Positions 1-6,469 of a stretch of DNA of 12,586 nucleotides are shown piece by piece; the stretch's first letter is position 1; every line of letters begins with the position of its first letter. This stretch comes from Tannerellaceae bacterium (GTDB taxonomy: Bacteria > Bacteroidota > Bacteroidia > Bacteroidales > Tannerellaceae), in NCBI GenBank assembly GCA_031273385.1, contig JAISRY010000199.1, forward strand, positions 1 to 12,586. The letters run 5' to 3'. Position numbers and translations under genes: made by a program. Below the pieces are notes generated by a model. It had not been told where the DNA came from and made no database searches. It worked only from the letters and a program-made list of their open reading frames with translations.

Positions 1-37
1 TGATAATCAATGCATTCGATTTTGTCTTGTGTGACCA

Positions 38-57
38 AACGCCGGAGGCGTTGCCTC
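38..57 (-). terminator. Possible weak hairpin(s) downstream of mrp
   Basis: Two mutually exclusive short hairpins overlap just past the mrp stop: AACGCC-gga-GGCGTT (38-52) and GAGGC-gtt-GCCTC (45-57). On the minus strand they lie about 16 to 35 bases after the stop codon. No clear T-run follows, so this may be a weak terminator, a 3' processing structure or chance. The rest of bases 1-72 shows nothing I can name. Confidence 0.25.
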
Positions 58-72
58 TAAATAAAAAGCTAT

Positions 73-1182
73 TCACTGTCCACGGACTTGTACGCGTTGT
101 GTGGGTGGGTGGTGTTTGGTGCGGAGGTTGAGTTGTTCGATGACGTTTGCGGCTAATTGGTGGAAAGCGTTTCCGGTGATGGTGTCGGGGTCGAGGGCTA
201 CGGGGTGGCCGGTGTCGGCGCCCTCGCAAATACGCTGCACGATCGGGATCTGTCCCAGTAGGGGGACGTTCAGCTCTTCCGCCAAACGCTTTCCGCCCTC
301 TTTTCCGAAGAGGTAGTATTTGTTGTCGGGGAGTTCGGCGGGCGTAAACCAAGCCATGTTTTCGATCAGTCCCAGTACGGGGACGTTCACCTTTTCGCCC
401 GTAAACATACTGATCCCCTTACGGGCATCGGCCAGGGCGACCTCCTGGGGAGTGGTGACGACGATCGCTCCGGTGATCGCCAACGTCTGTACCAGGGTCA
501 GGTGGATATCGCTCGTTCCCGGAGGGAGGTCGATCAGGAAATAGTCGAGCTCGCCCCAGTCGGCGTCGCCGATCAGTTGTTTCAAGGCATTCCCCGCCAT
601 CGCCCCCCGCCAAAGGACGGCATCTTCGGGGTTGACGAAGAAGCCGATGGAGAGCAGTTTCACGCCGTAGCGTTCGATGGGCAGGATCAGCTCCCTGCCG
701 TTCACCTCCTGCATACAGGGGCGGGCATCTTCTACCCGGAACATTTTCGGTTGGGACGGGCCGAAGATATCGGCGTCGAGCAATCCCGTTTTATAGCCCG
801 CTCCGGCTAAGGCGACGGCCAGGTTGGCGGCCACCGTACTTTTCCCTACGCCCCCCTTTCCGGACGAGACGGCGATGATATGCTTCACGTCCGGCAGTAG
901 TTTTTCGGGTTCGGGACGGGGCTGCCGGCGTGTGACGACCGTGATGTTCCCTTTGATCTCCACCTCTTTTCCTATATAGGTGAGGATCGCCGCTTCCGCC
1001 GCTTTGACGACGGATCGGATAAACGGGTCGTTCGGTTTCTCAAACAGGAGCGAGAACGTGACTTTCAGGCCGTCGATCCGTATATCGTCTTCCACCATAC
1101 CGGCGGAGACCAGGTCTTTGCCCGTCCCGGGATAACGTACCTTGGCGAGGGCATCGAGAATCAGTTGGGGATAAAGTGTCAT
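73..1182 (-). CDS. mrp: Mrp/ApbC/NBP35-family Fe-S cluster carrier P-loop ATPase
   Basis: This is a cytoplasmic MRP-like NTPase of 369 residues, a usual length for the family. Members bind or transfer iron-sulfur clusters to apo-enzymes using ATP. Residues about 1-80 form a MIP18/DUF59-like domain. The P-loop domain follows, with the deviant Walker [10 protein letters not shown] at 108-116, [11 protein letters not shown] at 134-144 and a Walker B-like strand ending in DLPPGTSD near 218-225. The region after ENM (274-276), where enterobacterial ApbC has a cluster-binding CxxC, has no cysteine here and reads [14 protein letters not shown]. The CxxC type of cluster ligation is therefore absent, and another mode or a different role must be considered. 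Its start overlaps the trmB stop by four bases, so the two are probably translationally coupled. It is the last gene of the five-gene unit. The family call is firm; the cluster-carrier role is inferred. Confidence 0.93.
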   Translation of the reverse strand: MTLYPQLILDALAKVRYPGTGKDLVSAGMVEDDIRIDGLKVTFSLLFEKPNDPFIRSVVKAAEAAILTYIGKEVEIKGNITVVTRRQPRPEPEKLLPDVKHIIAVSSGKGGVGKSTVAANLAVALAGAGYKTGLLDADIFGPSQPKMFRVEDARPCMQEVNGRELILPIERYGVKLLSIGFFVNPEDAVLWRGAMAGNALKQLIGDADWGELDYFLIDLPPGTSDIHLTLVQTLAITGAIVVTTPQEVALADARKGISMFTGEKVNVPVLGLIENMAWFTPAELPDNKYYLFGKEGGKRLAEELNVPLLGQIPIVQRICEGADTGHPVALDPDTITGNAFHQLAANVIEQLNLRTKHHPPTQRVQVRGQ

Positions 1183-1925
1183 AAGGCGCTTCGTTTACTG
1201 CGGTTAAAACTACGGTAGGAATCCATCCCGATCTCCACGTCCGGTTCGGTCAGGCGGCTTCTCTCTTCACAGACAAAGCGGACGTATTTGATGCTCAGCC
1301 CGCGGTCGAGCCACTGTCGTTCGTAACAGGTCTTGATGGAGAGGATCTCGTCCGGCGGCGCCGAGCGGTAGAGGTCGTCCGTACTGAAAAGGAGCGGATA
1401 GGCGTTCGCCTTGATCATTTCCATCGTATAGGCGTACATGAAAGGGCTGTCCGTTTTGAGATGGACGATCCCCTTTTCCGGCAATAGTTGGCGATAGAGC
1501 GCCATAAAACGGGTAGAGGTCAGCCGCTTGTTCACTTTCTTCATCTGCGGGTCGGGGAACGTCAGCCAGATCTCCGACACTTCGCCTGCGGCAAAGAAGC
1601 CGGCGATCAGTTCGATATGCGTCCTAAGGAACGCCACGTTGGCCATTCCGGCATCGAAAGAGTCTTTCGCTCCGCTCCACATCCGGGCGCCCTTGATATC
1701 GACGCCGATAAAGTTCTTTTCGGGAAAGAGCTTCCCTAACCCGACGGTATACTCCCCTCTTCCGCATCCCAGCTCCAGCACAATGGGATGGCCATTCTTA
1801 AAGAACCGTTCATGCCAATGCCCTTTCAGCGGAAAACCCTCCTCCCGTAGCGTGACGAACGGATATTGAAACACGTGCGGAAACCCCGCCATATCATCAA
1901 ACTTCGCTAATTTATTTTTTCCCAT
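1179..1925 (-). CDS. trmB: tRNA (guanine-N7-)-methyltransferase TrmB
   Basis: This enzyme uses S-adenosylmethionine to methylate N7 of guanine 46 in the variable loop of tRNAs, in the cytoplasm. The 248-residue protein has the SAM-binding motif [11 protein letters not shown] at 51-60, the acidic GVDIKG strand end near 74-79, and the TrmB hallmark TFPDPQ at 122-127 followed by KKVNKR. The downstream LHLKTD-like segment (HLKTDSPF) is also typical. The N-terminus MGKNKL fits what I recall of Bacteroidetes homologues, so I keep this start. A -7-type box lies only four bases upstream of the ATG, which would make that transcript nearly leaderless. The gene lies 16 bases after arginase and overlaps mrp by four bases, so read-through from the upstream operon is likely too. 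Confidence 0.96.
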   Translation of the reverse strand: MGKNKLAKFDDMAGFPHVFQYPFVTLREEGFPLKGHWHERFFKNGHPIVLELGCGRGEYTVGLGKLFPEKNFIGVDIKGARMWSGAKDSFDAGMANVAFLRTHIELIAGFFAAGEVSEIWLTFPDPQMKKVNKRLTSTRFMALYRQLLPEKGIVHLKTDSPFMYAYTMEMIKANAYPLLFSTDDLYRSAPPDEILSIKTCYERQWLDRGLSIKYVRFVCEERSRLTEPDVEIGMDSYRSFNRSKRSAL

Positions 1926-1929
1926 GCCA

Positions 1930-1937
1930 CAAAGATA
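1930..1937 (-). promoter_or_regulatory. Bacteroidetes -7 element immediately before trmB
   Basis: On the minus strand TATCTTTG fits the Bacteroidetes -7 consensus TAnnTTTG and ends four bases before the trmB ATG. No convincing -33 TTTG is seen 19-23 bases upstream. If used, transcription would begin at or next to the start codon. It could be a secondary promoter for trmB-mrp, or chance. Confidence 0.4.
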
Positions 1938-1941
1938 CGGA

Positions 1942-2838
1942 TTAAATCCTATTTGTGACGTAGTCGATCAGTTCGAGGCAGAGGCGGGTCGTCCGGTCGT
2001 CGATATCCAGGGAGGGGTTTAGCTCTACGATGTCCATCGACTTGACCAGGTTGGTGGAGAGGATCGAGTCGATAAAGCGCTTGCACTCAGTGGGCGTCAG
2101 TCCGCCGCGGACGGGAGTGCCCGTACCGGGGGCGTAGGCCGGGTCGAGGCAGTCGATGTCGATGCTGAAGTGGACGTTACGGATTTTGCGCTCTTTTATC
2201 TTGCGTTTGATGTCGCCGGCGACGGCGTCGATGTCGTTTTCGCGGATCGTTTTCATGGGGTAGACGCTGAGGTTCTCACGATAGATCAGCGTTATCTCCC
2301 CCTCGTCGAGGCTACGCGCACCAACGAGGAAGACATTTTCGGGATGCACCTTGAACCCCTCGCCATAGACGTTCACCAGTTCCCTGCTCCCCATCCCCAT
2401 GAGGGCGCTTAACGGCATGCCGTGGATATTGCCGCTGGGCGACGTTTCGGCCGTATTCAGGTCGCCATGGGCGTCGAGCCAGATCACGCCGAAGTCGTCG
2501 TAGCATTTCCCCACGCCCGAGGCGCTTCCCAGCCCCAGCGAATGGTCTCCGCCGATGACCAGCGGGAATGCGCCTCCGCGAAGCGTATCGTAGACCAGTT
2601 CCGCCAGGTTGTTGTTGACTTCCACGATGGCGTCGAGGTTTTTCAGGCTGTCGTCTCCGGCAGGCCTGTCCTCTTCCGAAACGGGCGGGACATACAGGTT
2701 GCCCAGGTCGAACACGCGATGCCCGTTCCGCCGGATAATCCCGACCAGCCCCCTTTCACGCAGGTAGTTGGGCGCCCGCTCGACCCCCATGCAATCGCAT
2801 CCGAGATGCAGCGGGACACCGATCACGTTTATTTTCAT
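1942..2838 (-). CDS. rocF: Arginase (ureohydrolase family)
   Basis: This enzyme hydrolyses L-arginine to L-ornithine and urea at a binuclear manganese centre, and is predicted cytoplasmic. The 298-residue length is typical. The metal ligands are visible: H99 in GGDHS, D122, H124 and D126 in LDAHGDLN, and D227 and D229 in SIDIDCLDP. The positions that recognise the amino-acid end of arginine are also kept: N128, S135, N137 and H139 in the SPSGNIHG loop. A glutamate at 272 (VELNPSLD) matches the guanidinium-binding residue. These favour arginase over agmatinase or formimidoylglutamase. The gene starts seven bases after the isomerase-like gene ends and stops 16 bases before trmB, so it looks co-transcribed with the sugar genes without an obvious functional link. 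There is no signal peptide. Confidence 0.93.
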   Translation of the reverse strand: MKINVIGVPLHLGCDCMGVERAPNYLRERGLVGIIRRNGHRVFDLGNLYVPPVSEEDRPAGDDSLKNLDAIVEVNNNLAELVYDTLRGGAFPLVIGGDHSLGLGSASGVGKCYDDFGVIWLDAHGDLNTAETSPSGNIHGMPLSALMGMGSRELVNVYGEGFKVHPENVFLVGARSLDEGEITLIYRENLSVYPMKTIRENDIDAVAGDIKRKIKERKIRNVHFSIDIDCLDPAYAPGTGTPVRGGLTPTECKRFIDSILSTNLVKSMDIVELNPSLDIDDRTTRLCLELIDYVTNRI

Positions 2839-2845
2839 ACCGTCA

Positions 2846-3763
2846 TCAGCTATGGCATATCCTGTCTAAGCGAAGAGAGAGCTCTTTCAGTTCGCCGGGG
2901 GTCTTGTTCTCGCCCTGTTCGGTGGTGAGCCATCCCCCTTGGTAGTGTTTGCGGGCCTCTTCGATCACCCTTTTCCAGTTGACGTCCCCCTCGGCCAGTT
3001 CCACGTTGAACCCCTCCCAGCGTCCGCTCTTGTCGGCCACCTTTTTGCTGAACTCCTTGATATGGATACGGCCTGTGCGCTTTCCGAGGATGCTGATCCA
3101 CTGTTCGGGCCAGCCATAGACCAGGATATTCCCGCAATCGAAATAGAAGCCGACATAGTCGCTGTCGAACTGGTCGACATAGCGGCAGGCTTCGAGCGGG
3201 CTGAGAAGAAAGTTGTTCCACACGTTTTCGATGCAGACCTTTACTTTCAGCTTCTCCGCCAGCGGAAGCAGCTTTTTGATCTCTTCCGTCGAGCGGTTCC
3301 AACAGTCTTCATACGTAACGGCCTCGTTCACGACGCCCGGAACAAGCAGGAACGCATCCGTCCCATACGCCCGGGCATCTTCCATGGCGACGATCGCCCC
3401 CTCAACCCCCTGGCGGCGTACGTCAGGGTCGGGATCGGAGAGCGGTTTGCTCCAGTGGGTCGAACAGCACACGCTGGAGGCCACCAGTCCGGTCGCTTTC
3501 ATGGCGGCGATCACCTCTTCGCGGTTCATGTGGCTATTCGGCTCTATGCCGTCGTATCCGGCGGCTTTGACCGCTTTGCATTTGTCGAGGACGGAGCCCT
3601 CCATCCCGATAGTCCCCCACATGATGGATTTCTTAAACGTCGCCACAGTCCCGGATGAAGCTGCCGGACGGGGCGAAGCGAACGCGTGGTTCGCGCCCAT
3701 AGACGGCAAGGCCAATGCGCCGGCCGCCCAGATGGTATTCTTTATAAAATGTCGTCTTTGCAT
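2846..3763 (-). CDS. Exported sugar isomerase/epimerase-like TIM-barrel protein
   Basis: The 305-residue protein belongs to the xylose-isomerase-like TIM-barrel family (AP endonuclease 2 fold), which includes hydroxypyruvate isomerase and ketose 3-epimerases. The N-terminus MQRRHFIK has a twin arginine and is followed by a hydrophobic segment and an AFA-S cleavage-like site near residue 29, so Tat export to the periplasm is likely. The four expected metal ligands can be placed at E179 (CIEN), D209 (YFDCGN), H234 (RIHIKEF) and E282 (TTEQG), so it is probably catalytically competent. It lies 18 bases after the Gfo/Idh gene, which is also exported, and the two likely work on the same sugar. The substrate cannot be read from sequence. 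Pairs of this sort are known in Bacteroidetes oxidation-first (3-keto-sugar) pathways; that assignment is inference. Confidence 0.87.
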   Translation of the reverse strand: MQRRHFIKNTIWAAGALALPSMGANHAFASPRPAASSGTVATFKKSIMWGTIGMEGSVLDKCKAVKAAGYDGIEPNSHMNREEVIAAMKATGLVASSVCCSTHWSKPLSDPDPDVRRQGVEGAIVAMEDARAYGTDAFLLVPGVVNEAVTYEDCWNRSTEEIKKLLPLAEKLKVKVCIENVWNNFLLSPLEACRYVDQFDSDYVGFYFDCGNILVYGWPEQWISILGKRTGRIHIKEFSKKVADKSGRWEGFNVELAEGDVNWKRVIEEARKHYQGGWLTTEQGENKTPGELKELSLRLDRICHS

Positions 3764-3781
3764 GGTTGATCGGTTTATTCG

Positions 3782-5149
3782 TTAGACGGTAGGCGCTACG
3801 CCCGCCTGGGGAACTTCCTCCTTTATCCCCGGCACTGCGCCGAAAGCGTATGTTTGCGGCCCGAGCTTCAGGGTCGAGGCCATGATGTCGTCCCAGGTAA
3901 CGAACTTACCGGTATAGGCCGACTCACGCCCCATGATGGCCATCAGGGTGGACTGGACGTGCTGCTCGGTGTCGTTGAGCGGCGTGCCGGTGCGGATCGC
4001 CGTAACTAAACGGATCAGCTCCTGCACGTATGGGTCGGGGACGGCCATCGACTGATCCGCATCCCCCTCCTTGGGGTAGGGGTATTTCCAGGCGACGCTG
4101 CCGTCGAGGTTGAAGATCGTATCGAAGCAGTTGGTATACCCTTTCGTCCCGTAGACCAGTATGCTGTGGTTGTTGTCGCATCCCCCGATCTGGCGGGAGG
4201 TACAATGCGCCCGGTGTCCGTCGTCGTAGACATATTCGATACTGAAGAAGTCGTACATATCGCCCGTTACGCGCCGCTGCCGGCCACCGGTAGCTTCCGC
4301 CCTTACGGGATGTTTGTCGCCCATAAACCAGGACATCATATCTATTTCGTGGATGAACTGTTCGACCACCAGGTCTCCCGACGTCCAACAGAAGCTCACC
4401 CAGTTCCTGAGCATGTATTCCATGTCGTCCCATTCCGGACGCCGCTGTGCAAACCACAACGCGCCGCCCAGACGCGAGACATGCGCCGATACGATCGTCC
4501 CGATCGCCCCTCCGGCTACCCGGCGGTAGGTCTCTATACAATCTTTCTGCGAACGGCGGATCGTCCCGCTGATGACGGACAGCCCTTTCTGTGACGCCCT
4601 CTTACCGAGCACCAGCATCTGCTTCGCCCCTACGGGGTCTACGGCGCAAGGCTTTTCGATGAAACAGTGTTTCCCCTTGTCTATCGCATACTCGAAATGC
4701 CCGGGGCGGAATACGGGAGGGGTGCACAACAACACCACATCGACTCCCGAGTCAATCACTTTCCGGTAGGCGTCAAACCCCAGGAAGCAGTTCTCGTCGG
4801 CCACCTCCTGCCCCTTTTCCTTTAAGGTAGCCCGGCAGGCATCCAGTTTGTCCTGAAAAACATCGCCCAGCGCGGTGACGGTCAGCCCGCTTCCGGCATC
4901 GATAAAATTAACGGCCGCGCCCGTCCCTCGTCCGCCACACCCGACAAGCCCCGCCTTGAGAGGCCGTCCCTCGGGAGCGGTCGGCAGGATATCGGGCACA
5001 ACGATATCTTTCCCCTCCCCCTCTTTGGAAGCGGCAGATGTGCAACCGGTCAGGAAAGCAGGCGTCGACAACGTCGCGATCGCCCCCAAAGCCGAGCTCT
5101 TAAAGAAACTCCGCCGGCTAAATCTAAAATGATCATTCATAACATTCAC
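3782..5149 (-). CDS. Tat-exported lipoprotein, Gfo/Idh/MocA-family oxidoreductase
   Basis: This 455-residue NAD(P)-dependent sugar dehydrogenase-like protein opens the minus-strand operon. The N-terminus has a Tat motif SRRSFFK (11-17), a hydrophobic stretch, and a lipobox LTGC with Cys36, so it should be exported folded and lipid-anchored. The Rossmann motif GLVGCGGRGTG is at 67-77, the family signature EKP at 165-167, and the second-domain HEIDMMSW segment begins at H267. A cytoplasmic-type cofactor in an exported enzyme suggests tightly held NAD(H), as known for glucose-fructose oxidoreductase. The start at 5149 is kept; ATG at 5140 (M4) is an alternative that keeps the whole signal. A -7 box lies about 50 bases upstream. 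The reaction is unknown; oxidation of a sugar or glycoside is likely given the isomerase-like partner gene. Confidence 0.88.
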   Translation of the reverse strand: MNVMNDHFRFSRRSFFKSSALGAIATLSTPAFLTGCTSAASKEGEGKDIVVPDILPTAPEGRPLKAGLVGCGGRGTGAAVNFIDAGSGLTVTALGDVFQDKLDACRATLKEKGQEVADENCFLGFDAYRKVIDSGVDVVLLCTPPVFRPGHFEYAIDKGKHCFIEKPCAVDPVGAKQMLVLGKRASQKGLSVISGTIRRSQKDCIETYRRVAGGAIGTIVSAHVSRLGGALWFAQRRPEWDDMEYMLRNWVSFCWTSGDLVVEQFIHEIDMMSWFMGDKHPVRAEATGGRQRRVTGDMYDFFSIEYVYDDGHRAHCTSRQIGGCDNNHSILVYGTKGYTNCFDTIFNLDGSVAWKYPYPKEGDADQSMAVPDPYVQELIRLVTAIRTGTPLNDTEQHVQSTLMAIMGRESAYTGKFVTWDDIMASTLKLGPQTYAFGAVPGIKEEVPQAGVAPTV

Positions 5150-5198
5150 TTTTATATGTATCCGTTTATAGTATGTATTCGTAACAGCATCATTTGCA

Positions 5199-5206
5199 CA
5201 AAGATA
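5199..5206 (-). promoter_or_regulatory. -7 promoter element for the Gfo/Idh-to-mrp operon
   Basis: The minus strand reads TATCTTTG, a full match to TAnnTTTG, 49 bases before the ATG at 5149. This gives a leader of about 45 bases. The upstream -33 region on this strand is A-rich and has no clear TTTG. It faces away from the promoter at 5224-5255. Confidence 0.6.
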
Positions 5207-5223
5207 TTTCTTTTTTGGAATAA

Positions 5224-5255
5224 TTGCCTGATTATCCCTTCATTTTATATCTTTG
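5224..5255 (+). promoter_or_regulatory. Promoter of the ABC-3C cassette
   Basis: TATCTTTG at 5248-5255 matches the Bacteroidetes -7 element. TTG at 5224-5226 lies 21 bases upstream, a plausible -33 element. The predicted transcript starts near 5260, about 20 bases before ATG 5281. It rules out the in-frame codon at 5224 as a start for this transcript. Confidence 0.65.
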
Positions 5256-5280
5256 TAGGCTAAAAACAAGAAAGTGGTTC

Positions 5281-6258
5281 ATGAATAGAGCGGCGTATTA
5301 TAATTACATTGAGGAACGGCTCATTACCCTTTGTACGCGGGTTGAGTTACGGGGAAAGATAAATATTCTTGACTATCACTTACATTCGGAAAACTTTTAT
5401 CGGGATTTATTGAACACCTTATATGCCTGGAATCTTGAAAACCTGAATGCCCGGATTCGGAACGTTGAGGCTATCGACCTTGTCGATAGCACAAACAATA
5501 TCGTCATTCAACTATCCGCAACCCATACGAAAGCGAAGATTGATAGCGCCCTAAGCAAACCCCTTTTGTCATCAACGGCATATAATGGCTTCCATTTTAA
5601 ATTTATAGCTATCGCAACAGATGCCAACAATCTTAGACGCCAATCATATCATCCGCCTATGGGTATTCATTTCATGCCGACTACAGACATATACGATGCA
5701 AGATCCATATTGCAAGATGTGTATAATCTGGATATAAATAAGCTTGAAACGATTTATGAGCTTATCAAAAGCGAACTGGGAAGAGAGGCCGATACGCTAC
5801 GGTTAGAATCAAACCTATCATCGGTCATTCATATCCTCTCAAAAGAAAACCTGGCGTCAATTGATTCGAATATGAATATAAACAGCTTTGAAATTGAACG
5901 AAAAATAGACTTTAACAGTCTTCATACGTCAAAAGAAATAATAGATGATTATAAATTATATCATCATATAGTTGATAAGATATATTCTGAATTTGACAAG
6001 TATGGATGCAACAAGAGTATTTCGGTTCTTCATTCGATAAAAAGCGAATATGTAAAAAATTTGTCTGGATTATCCGGTGACGTACTATTTAATCTCATGA
6101 TCTCAACCATTTCGGAAAGAATACTTCACCGTTCAAACCTTGACAAGATCCCTCAGGAAGAAATAGAAATGTGTGTCGGCATACTTGTGGTAGATGCGTT
6201 TATACGATGTAAGATTTTTAAAAACCCTAATGATTACGACTATGTTACTTCCCGATAA
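5281..6258 (+). CDS. SMEK-domain effector protein of an ABC-3C system
   Basis: The 325-residue protein has two parts. Residues about 1-165 resemble the SMEK domain: a helical start, the SENFYRDLLNTLYAWNLENL block (36-55), then AIDLVDSTNNIVIQLSA (64-80) and K84/K86. The order D66, Q77-x-S, K is reminiscent of the D-(E/Q)xK core of restriction-endonuclease-like folds, so a nuclease role is possible but unproven. Residues about 205-320 resemble an ABC-3C C-terminal domain (CTD10-like, by recall), with IYSEFDKYGCNKSISVL (234-250) and VDAFIRCKIFKNP (304-316). Such tails are thought to connect the effector to the ATPase and middle component. The start at 5281 is chosen because a promoter lies just upstream. 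The gene is AT-rich compared with its flanks, suggesting acquisition. Its end overlaps the next gene by 17 bases. Confidence 0.8.
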   Translation: MNRAAYYNYIEERLITLCTRVELRGKINILDYHLHSENFYRDLLNTLYAWNLENLNARIRNVEAIDLVDSTNNIVIQLSATHTKAKIDSALSKPLLSSTAYNGFHFKFIAIATDANNLRRQSYHPPMGIHFMPTTDIYDARSILQDVYNLDINKLETIYELIKSELGREADTLRLESNLSSVIHILSKENLASIDSNMNINSFEIERKIDFNSLHTSKEIIDDYKLYHHIVDKIYSEFDKYGCNKSISVLHSIKSEYVKNLSGLSGDVLFNLMISTISERILHRSNLDKIPQEEIEMCVGILVVDAFIRCKIFKNPNDYDYVTSR

Positions 6259-6469
6259 TATTCACCCTGAAAATAGCGTCTACTACAATGGCGCAATTGT
6301 ATTGGAATTCATACAACAACACCAATGCATCAGGCTTGCGGAATTATATATTCTTGTCAAGGAGAAAAAGAATATGAATTACTCTATCCTGATTTTATGC
6401 CTGGATTGGCTTTACCTGCTTGGTGCAGCCATTATAAATAAGAAAGGAGAAGTTTGCCTATGTTCCTAA
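6242..6469 (+). CDS. ABC-3C middle component (MC6-like), 75 residues
   Basis: This small protein begins MLLPDNIHPENSVYYNG, which resembles the opening of ABC-3C middle component 6 proteins (LPxxHIxPExSL..G pattern). It then has an amphipathic helix and a strongly hydrophobic segment ILCLDWLYLLGAAII (50-64), followed by NKKGEVCL. The end looks like the helix and wing of a winged-helix fold, so a bridging role between effector and ATPase is more likely than a membrane role. I chose ATG 6242, which overlaps the SMEK gene by 17 bases. Upstream in-frame ATGs at 6194 and 6230 would add residues unlike the family. The next gene starts inside its last codons. Family assignment rests on motif resemblance from memory, without a profile search. 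Confidence 0.7.
   Translation: MLLPDNIHPENSVYYNGAIVLEFIQQHQCIRLAELYILVKEKKNMNYSILILCLDWLYLLGAAIINKKGEVCLCS
6444..6450 (+). promoter_or_regulatory. Ribosome binding site for the ABC-3C ATPase
   Basis: AAGGAGA lies nine bases before ATG 6460, a proper Shine-Dalgarno distance. The alternative TTG at 6454 is only three bases away. This settles the ATPase start at 6460 and is notable in a group where strong Shine-Dalgarno sites are uncommon. Confidence 0.7.

Noticed and set aside
2422..2928. 168-codon open frame on the plus strand
   Set aside because: It is antisense to arginase and the end of the isomerase-like gene; open only because of GC-rich codon bias on the other strand.
2939..3658. 239-codon open frame on the plus strand
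   Set aside because: It lies fully opposite the isomerase-like gene, which has clear family motifs and export signal; the antisense product shows no recognisable motif.
5224..5280. In-frame earlier start for the SMEK protein
   Set aside because: It would begin upstream of the -7 promoter element at 5248-5255, and the added residues do not resemble the family start.
6194..6241. Earlier starts (6194, 6230) for the middle component
   Set aside because: They extend the overlap into the SMEK gene and add residues before the conserved-looking MLLP opening.
6290..6440. Membrane protein reading of the 75-residue middle component
   Set aside because: The hydrophobic segment is short and contains D and W, and it is followed by a wing-like turn; a compact soluble fold fits better.
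6454..6459. TTG start for the ATPase
   Set aside because: It is only three bases from the Shine-Dalgarno site; ATG 6460 has the right spacing.
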